A stretch of 64,000 nt of DNA from assembly GCA_948099385.1 (NCBI GenBank), contig CANUEZ040000024.1:25517001-25581000 (forward strand), read 5' to 3'. Position numbers and translations under genes: made by a program. Below are positions 62,001 through 64,000 of this stretch, one piece after another. Below the pieces are notes generated by a model. The model was not told where the DNA came from and searched no databases. It saw nothing but the letters and a program-made list of their open reading frames with translations. Position 1 is the first letter of the stretch, and every line of letters starts with the position of its first letter. Source of the stretch: Fasciola hepatica (taxonomy: Eukaryota; Platyhelminthes; Trematoda; Plagiorchiida; Fasciolidae).

Positions 62001-64000
62001 GAGGGCTGACATATTCATCTGTTGACTCCAATCCATACCCAAAAGTTTAGGGCTGAGATTAGAAACAGTAGAATCCCGGGAAGCAGTTATTCGGGGTGGT
62101 ATCACCGGTGAGTTGGCTCACAAATGCCACAACTCACTTCCAGTGTCTTTATTGTGCTTCTGCTTTTCGCTGTCGAACTGCAAGTCACCATCTGAAGGTT
62201 ACATATGGGTCATCGTCACCGTGACATTCAAAAAGTCGCATTACTTATAGTCAGTGACTTCTTTCAATGAAACAAGTGTACTAGAATTGGCCAACTGAAA
62301 ATCGTGATTATGTGTACCACATAAACTCGGACCACGTATGTGAGATTGAATTATTTACGTCACCACTGTGCCAGTCTTCGTGAAATCAAATTTGATGATA
62401 AAGCTTATTCCAATACGCTTTATTTCACCGAGATCCAAAAAATATCTGTTTGTATATGCTTAAATCAGTCTACTTCCACAGATGCAAAATACTGTGAACC
62501 ATATTTCCATTCTACTGGTAGGTGGTTGCCGTTGCATTGTTTCATGTTCTTGACACACATCACAGCTATTGGTCTGTGACAATTACTAGTTGGATATTAG
62601 ATGTAGGATTATCAAACGTCCATTGGAAGTACGTCACCAGTGATCCTCAAGTGGTATATGCCATATACTGTTCTGAATATCAACAGGCGAATCTGACAGG
62701 GACATGCGTTACTCATACCCACCGATAGACTTCATCAGCGTACACCGTTCTTCGATGCAGGCAGCAGCTGGAACGTAGGTTGAGGTGGTCAGCCTGTGAT
62801 GTGGCAAAAAAGTATGAAAACCTTGGATAGTGAGCTTGTCTGTATAGGCTCCGGGCTTTGGTCCACAAGACCCGCCTACCGTATGTTTGGAGATATTACT
62901 TGGTGTTGCGGCTGATGATGTAGTTCCATTTAGGCTTTCTCTTTGTATTCGTATTTCCGCTTATTACTCAGTTTCGCTTCCTCCCCCCATGCTTCTATTT
63001 ATTTTCCTTTCATCTGGACGATGCTGCGAGCTAGCAGTCAAAGCCAGAGCACAGAAGTGCGAGGTTGTTCTTTGAATGAACTGAACTGACCGTCCGTCTG
63101 TTGACAGACATTGCAATCCGCAGTCGTCCATCTGGCTTCTTCATCTCCATTTCAAGTCTCAGTTATAGTTACAGGTTCTTGCATTTGTATTTGTATTTCG
63201 TGGTAATGCAGTACCGGGCCATTGCAGCTATGACGGATGCCCTTTTTGTCACAGAACCATGAAATAAAAAAGTCAGCTGGTAAGCTTGGCGTGACACACA
63301 TTTGGCCACTTAGGCTGAGTCTATACTACAGTGCGGGGATCAGTTTTCGTATGCAACTCAATAAACGTACCGTTATTGGGTAAGCGATGCTTGAGGGCTG
63401 TGCTCGGTCGTCAACATCTTCACAACTCTGTACCGAATCTCTAGATTTTCGTTGCCGAGATGATCAAGCATAGGGTTCCAGTTCGTCGCGGTATATCACT
63501 AGAACAAGCCGTTTCCTCTAAAAGCTAACAGCCGTAGTGGTCGAAATTGAACGAAATTGAGTTGAAATTTGATTGCCGCTCTTTCAGTCTGTAACGAGAG
63601 GGATTCCTCCATGCATGCTGGATGCGTATCAATGGTTTTGTCATGTGAGCTACTTTGTTGTGAATATTCAGATCCTTTGTGATGCTATTCATTCATTTGA
63701 GTCATATGAGGTTCACATAATCTCTTTACAGACTCACTCGAAATGCCTGCTAAAGTCAGCAAAACGGATGCCGAGAAAAATAACGAGATGCACTGTTCAG
63801 GTCTTCTTCAAATCGGTCCTCATTGGGTTGAAGCAAAACTTGCAGACGGTGACATTCACAATACCTCACGCGTAGGACATAGCCCCGAAGTTCCTCGCGT
63901 TTTCTTTTCTGCTGCTCGAGCTGTATTAACTCCGTGTGGTGAGACTACCGGGCCACCAGTAAAAATGCATTTCCGAACGTTGACAATTGGAACTTGTGAG
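39634..64000 (+). CDS. PHF12: PHF12/Pf1-like PHD-finger co-repressor gene (partial, multi-exon)
   Basis: This is the only host gene supported. Proposed exons: 39634-39706, 39740-39939, 40989-41379, 45796-45895, 46345-46978, 48650-48781, 56416-56620, 61393-61551, perhaps 63588-63644, and 63732 to the edge. Joined in phase they encode about 740 residues. Order: basic N-terminal stretch, C4HC3 PHD finger 1, Ser-rich linker, FELP motif, PHD finger 2, a VPQAVKW segment, acidic linkers, and the start of an FHA domain ([12 protein letters not shown]). This order is that of animal PHF12 (Pf1), known as a nuclear subunit of Sin3-HDAC/MRG15 complexes that represses transcription; FxLP is its contact with the MRG domain. 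Both ends are missing: no start codon is assigned and the FHA domain runs off the window. Function is inferred from domain order. Confidence 0.88.
39740..39939 (+). CDS. PHF12: PHF12-like exon encoding PHD finger 1
   Basis: Acceptor CACTTTCCAG; donor CGG|GTGAGT. It encodes a complete C4HC3 PHD finger: [22 protein letters not shown] and WFCHRC hold the eight zinc ligands in standard spacing. PHD fingers bind histone H3 tails or partner proteins; in PHF12, PHD1 lies beside the Sin3-binding region. The exon ends on a complete codon (phase 0). Confidence 0.92.
40989..41379 (+). CDS. PHF12: PHF12-like exon with the MRG-binding FELP motif
   Basis: Acceptor GGTTCTCAG; donor CCTG|GTAAGC. It starts in phase 0 with [13 protein letters not shown], runs through a Ser/Arg-rich low-complexity linker, and ends with [21 protein letters not shown]. 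That final part matches the human PHF12 stretch with NPTQFQLPNE. The F-x-L-P motif is the known contact of Pf1 with the MRG15 MRG domain; conservation here suggests the same partner. It ends with one extra base (phase 1), matching the next exon. Confidence 0.9.
42041..42303 (-). repeat. tRNA-derived SINE, most complete copy
   Basis: Read on the minus strand it starts at 42303 with a tRNA-like head: GTGCTCCAGTGATTAAGAGC (A-box-like), then GTTTCGAATCCC (B-box-like). The body carries TTTGGTGGTAGACAG, CTTATTGGGACC, CGGTCTGGTTTCCGG, CACTG and GCATG, and an A-rich 3' end (TAATAAAAATT). It lies in a PHF12-like intron, antisense to the gene. Related copies: 26073-26260, 34231-34430, 42918-43055, 47848-47892. 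Confidence 0.85.
42540..42910 (-). mobile_element. RTE-like LINE C-terminal scrap
   Basis: The minus strand near 42780-42900 reads [17 protein letters not shown], then [14 protein letters not shown]. This matches the region after the reverse transcriptase in the other RTE-like LINEs here (e.g. HRCIRSIVRIWWED at 36.5 kb). Only this end is present. Confidence 0.75.
42918..43055 (+). repeat. SINE fragment (diverged)
   Basis: It aligns with the SINE body: GACAGTACTCC, CTATTGGGGTTCTA, CAGGGTCATGGTTTCCG and a final AGTGGGT. Head and tail are missing. It adjoins a LINE scrap on one side and the Penelope-like element on the other. Confidence 0.65.
43069..43126. repeat. Flanking direct repeat, left copy
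   Basis: Begins ATGAGAACAGAGAGAAG and ends CTCTTGTC. It matches 45661-45718 apart from a C/T and a G/A difference. On the minus strand this is the downstream copy. Confidence 0.9.
43256..44239 (-). pseudogene. Penelope RT palm and GIY-YIG endonuclease part
   Basis: This 327-codon frame is the best kept part of the element. Residues near 20-30 hold [10 protein letters not shown], and near 60 SFLDILL. A region after 150 with [17 protein letters not shown] is the linker typical of Penelope proteins. Near 220-240, [14 protein letters not shown] begins the GIY-YIG nuclease, followed by EHIPKWL and a [13 protein letters not shown] His region. The C-terminal Glu of the nuclease may be that in FSEAILI. 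The domain looks intact; the preceding RT part is frame-shifted. Confidence 0.9.
44427..45489 (-). pseudogene. Penelope N-terminal and RT fingers part, frame-shifted
   Basis: The frame 44518-45489 carries [30 protein letters not shown] and [10 protein letters not shown], which are conserved RT-fingers phrases of the family. At about 44650 the homologous reading moves to the frame 44427-44636 ([32 protein letters not shown]), and near 44450 it moves again into the part with [10 protein letters not shown] at 44.28 kb. A further upstream frame starts inside the 5' flanking repeat ([13 protein letters not shown] at 45682), as in the family. Confidence 0.88.
45661..45718. repeat. Flanking direct repeat, right copy
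   Basis: Same sequence as 43069-43126 with about two differences. On the minus strand it is upstream of the Penelope reading frame and contains its first codons. Confidence 0.9.
45796..45895 (+). CDS. PHF12: PHF12-like exon, first half of PHD finger 2
   Basis: Acceptor TTTTTCGTACAG; donor GCAAG|GTATTT. In phase it reads [20 protein letters not shown], then [13 protein letters not shown]. It corresponds to the human HELDHNGLVPLPVKVCFTC stretch and gives the first two zinc-binding Cys of PHD2. It ends two bases into an Arg codon completed in the next exon. It begins only 77 bp after the 5' edge of a Penelope-like element. Confidence 0.92.
46345..46978 (+). CDS. PHF12: PHF12-like exon, second half of PHD finger 2 and acidic linker
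   Basis: Acceptor TTGCATTCCAG; donor TTG|GTAAGA. It begins [20 protein letters not shown], then DCLDPPL and [15 protein letters not shown]2 is therefore Cys-Cys, Cys-Cys, His-Cys, Cys-His, with the closing His as in human PHF12 (WMCPNHIEHV). The rest (about 160 residues) is acidic and Thr/Ser-rich, with [14 protein letters not shown] and DAARRRWRL near the end. It ends on a complete codon. Confidence 0.93.
47848..47892 (-). repeat. SINE scrap
   Basis: GCGCGGTAACAAGCCGG followed by TTACTGTCTACCACCA matches the minus orientation of the SINE body at 42190-42230. Only about 45 bp remain. Confidence 0.7.
48362..48444. repeat. (TA)n microsatellite
   Basis: About 83 bp of perfect TA dinucleotides within a PHF12-like intron. 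Tyr-Ile-repeat frames across it on both strands are artefacts. Confidence 0.97.
48650..48781 (+). CDS. PHF12: PHF12-like exon after PHD2 (VPQAVKW)
   Basis: Acceptor TCTCTGTGCAG; donor CTG|GTATGT. It is 44 codons, starts and ends in phase 0, and opens with VPQAVKWMY, matching human VPDAIKSQY at the equivalent place. The rest (IPLCSALIG, then polar residues) is less conserved. Confidence 0.85.
50760..51760 (-). mobile_element. Tc1/mariner-type transposon relic
   Basis: The minus strand gives a short HTH-region scrap near 51.6-51.7 kb ([13 protein letters not shown]). Then come VWKQ/ETNLWK-like and SVSVWGGI-like scraps, then VQDDNAPAH near 51.15 kb and [18 protein letters not shown] near 51.0 kb. 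It ends with [19 protein letters not shown] (50.9 kb). DNAPAH and SPDLNxIE are the second and third catalytic blocks of Tc1 transposases (DDE type). Frames shift several times, so the gene is dead. Terminal inverted repeats were not found by eye. It lies in the PHF12-like intron 48782-56415, antisense to the gene. Confidence 0.85.
51850..55075 (+). mobile_element. RTE-like LINE in a PHF12-like intron
   Basis: Its leader (51870-52330) resembles that at 14990-15330. The endonuclease begins near 52356 ([38 protein letters not shown]) but is broken from 52.62 kb. The reverse transcriptase is well kept: NYR-like [35 protein letters not shown] (53.9-54.08 kb), [17 protein letters not shown] (54.14 kb), [27 protein letters not shown] (54.3-54.46 kb). 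The catalytic FADD is FADE. At least one frameshift near 54100 splits the domain. The C-terminal part near 54.8-54.9 kb is degraded. Same strand as the host gene. Confidence 0.88.
54055..54828 (+). pseudogene. LINE reverse transcriptase, catalytic half
   Basis: From 54290 this 257-codon frame follows the family: [51 protein letters not shown], and [18 protein letters not shown]. The overlapping frame 54048-54293 supplies the first catalytic Asp ([14 protein letters not shown]) and the frames meet near 54290. The FADE box lacks the second catalytic Asp, so it should be inactive. Confidence 0.82.
55076..56415. other. Intronic stretch without recognised element
   Basis: Short frames only. A 104-codon minus-strand frame (55911-56225) shows no known motif. 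The last bases form the acceptor of the exon at 56416. Confidence 0.45.
56416..56620 (+). CDS. PHF12: Probable PHF12-like exon in the central linker
   Basis: Acceptor CGCTCGTCTAG; strong donor ACCG|GTGAGT. It reads [20 protein letters not shown] and continues as a polar, acidic linker to EDAIKQT. It starts in phase 0, as the previous exon requires, and ends with one extra base, as the next exon requires. It was identified from splice sites and phase; similarity to other PHF12 proteins is not evident, as expected for this poorly conserved region. Confidence 0.65.
56925..60075 (-). mobile_element. RTE-like LINE, near full length, in a PHF12-like intron
   Basis: The minus strand from 60.07 kb down: [20 protein letters not shown] and [13 protein letters not shown] (59.98-60.06 kb). 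The endonuclease follows (59620-59994: [36 protein letters not shown]; and 59229-59450). The linker is at 58729-59175 ([19 protein letters not shown]) with a CA/GT microsatellite inside. The reverse transcriptase includes 58135-58569 ([30 protein letters not shown]) and 57605-57853 ([15 protein letters not shown]). The C-terminus is at 57070-57348 ([29 protein letters not shown]). The 3' end near 56935 is GTGAACTGAACTGGACTGG. Frames are broken at several places. Confidence 0.9.
59042..59090. repeat. (GT)n microsatellite inside LINE coding region
   Basis: About 49 bp of perfect GT dinucleotides. On the LINE strand it reads as a His-Thr repeat joined to the linker frame 58729-59175. Confidence 0.97.
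60076..61392. other. About 1.3 kb of intron without recognised element
   Basis: It contains the 5' flank of the LINE and frames up to 118 codons (60391-60747) with no motif I recognise. The end forms the acceptor of the exon at 61393. Confidence 0.45.
61393..61551 (+). CDS. PHF12: Probable PHF12-like exon in the central linker
   Basis: Acceptor GTAGTACAG; donor ATTT|GTAAGT. It reads [20 protein letters not shown], then [17 protein letters not shown]. Its phase (two bases in, one base out) fits both the exon at 56416 and the exon at 63732. No conserved domain is visible, so support is from splice sites and open frame only. Confidence 0.6.
62840..63080 (+). mobile_element. RTE-like LINE 3' terminal fragment
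   Basis: [16 protein letters not shown] coding is followed by a 3' region matching the minus-strand 3' end of the LINE at 36005-36170. Shared blocks are ATTTCCGCTTATTACTC, CATGCTTCTATTT, CGATGC and GCACAG(AA)GTGCGA. It ends with GAATGAACTGAACTGA, like the ends near 36.0 and 56.93 kb. Confidence 0.8.
63588..63644 (+). CDS. PHF12: Possible 57-bp PHF12-like exon
   Basis: Polypyrimidine acceptor GCCGCTCTTTCAG and donor CAT|GTGAGC enclose 57 bp, a multiple of three. In the phase set by its neighbours it is open and reads [19 protein letters not shown] chance splice pair is not excluded. Confidence 0.4.
63732..64000 (+). CDS. PHF12: PHF12-like exon with the start of the FHA domain (cut by window edge)
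   Basis: Acceptor ATCTCTTTACAG. The frame is open to the edge (89 full codons) and ends [13 protein letters not shown], then [16 protein letters not shown]. This matches the start of the PHF12 FHA domain (human ARAVFYPLL, CYRTLYIGTG). FHA domains bind phosphothreonine peptides. An overlapping frame that ends at 63875 is a shadow. Confidence 0.85.

Overview
This window is animal nuclear DNA, most likely from a parasitic flatworm (digenean trematode). That is an inference from three things: the mix of retroelements, an apparent 33-nt intron in the only host gene, and introns packed with transposons. No bacterial gene, rRNA or CRISPR array was seen. The species cannot be fixed from the sequence alone.

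Layout. Positions 1-39.6 kb hold no host gene that I can support. They are a graveyard of decayed transposable elements: a Ty3/gypsy element on the minus strand (about 1.0-4.7 kb); CR1/L2-like non-LTR elements (5.4-6.5 kb plus, 8.15-11.6 kb minus, 12.7-13.3 kb plus, 22.1-23.6 kb minus, 24.1-24.2 kb plus); a Jockey-type element (19.15-21.75 kb minus); a large inverted-repeat (foldback) element (24.57-25.32 kb); and several members of an RTE-like/APE-endonuclease LINE group (14.8-18.5, 26.8-29.7, 31.4-35.3 and 36.0-38.0 kb). A second gypsy element (30.6-31.4 plus 35.3-35.9 kb) is split by one of these LINEs, which in turn carries a SINE, giving a three-level nest.

From 39.6 kb to the right edge runs one host gene on the plus strand, a homologue of PHF12/Pf1, a chromatin co-repressor subunit. 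Exons encode PHD finger 1, a linker with the FxLP motif of the MRG15-binding region, PHD finger 2, a conserved segment after it, and, at the right edge, the start of the FHA domain; the gene runs out of the window. Splice phases agree across all the exons proposed. Its introns carry a Penelope-like element with flanking repeats (43.07-45.72 kb), SINE copies, a Tc1/mariner relic (50.8-51.8 kb) and two long LINEs (51.9-55.1 kb plus, 56.9-60.1 kb minus).

Unexplained structure: a ~345-bp interspersed repeat in three copies, two of which share a 171-bp core that is almost identical although their flanks have diverged; the foldback element; and a second, poorly defined repeat family near 4.9-5.2, 21.9-22.0, 12.3 and 23.6-24.1 kb. 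All transposon reading frames are interrupted, so none is expected to be autonomous. No new multi-gene system was found; the nesting, the conserved core and the Penelope element are the points most worth a second look.
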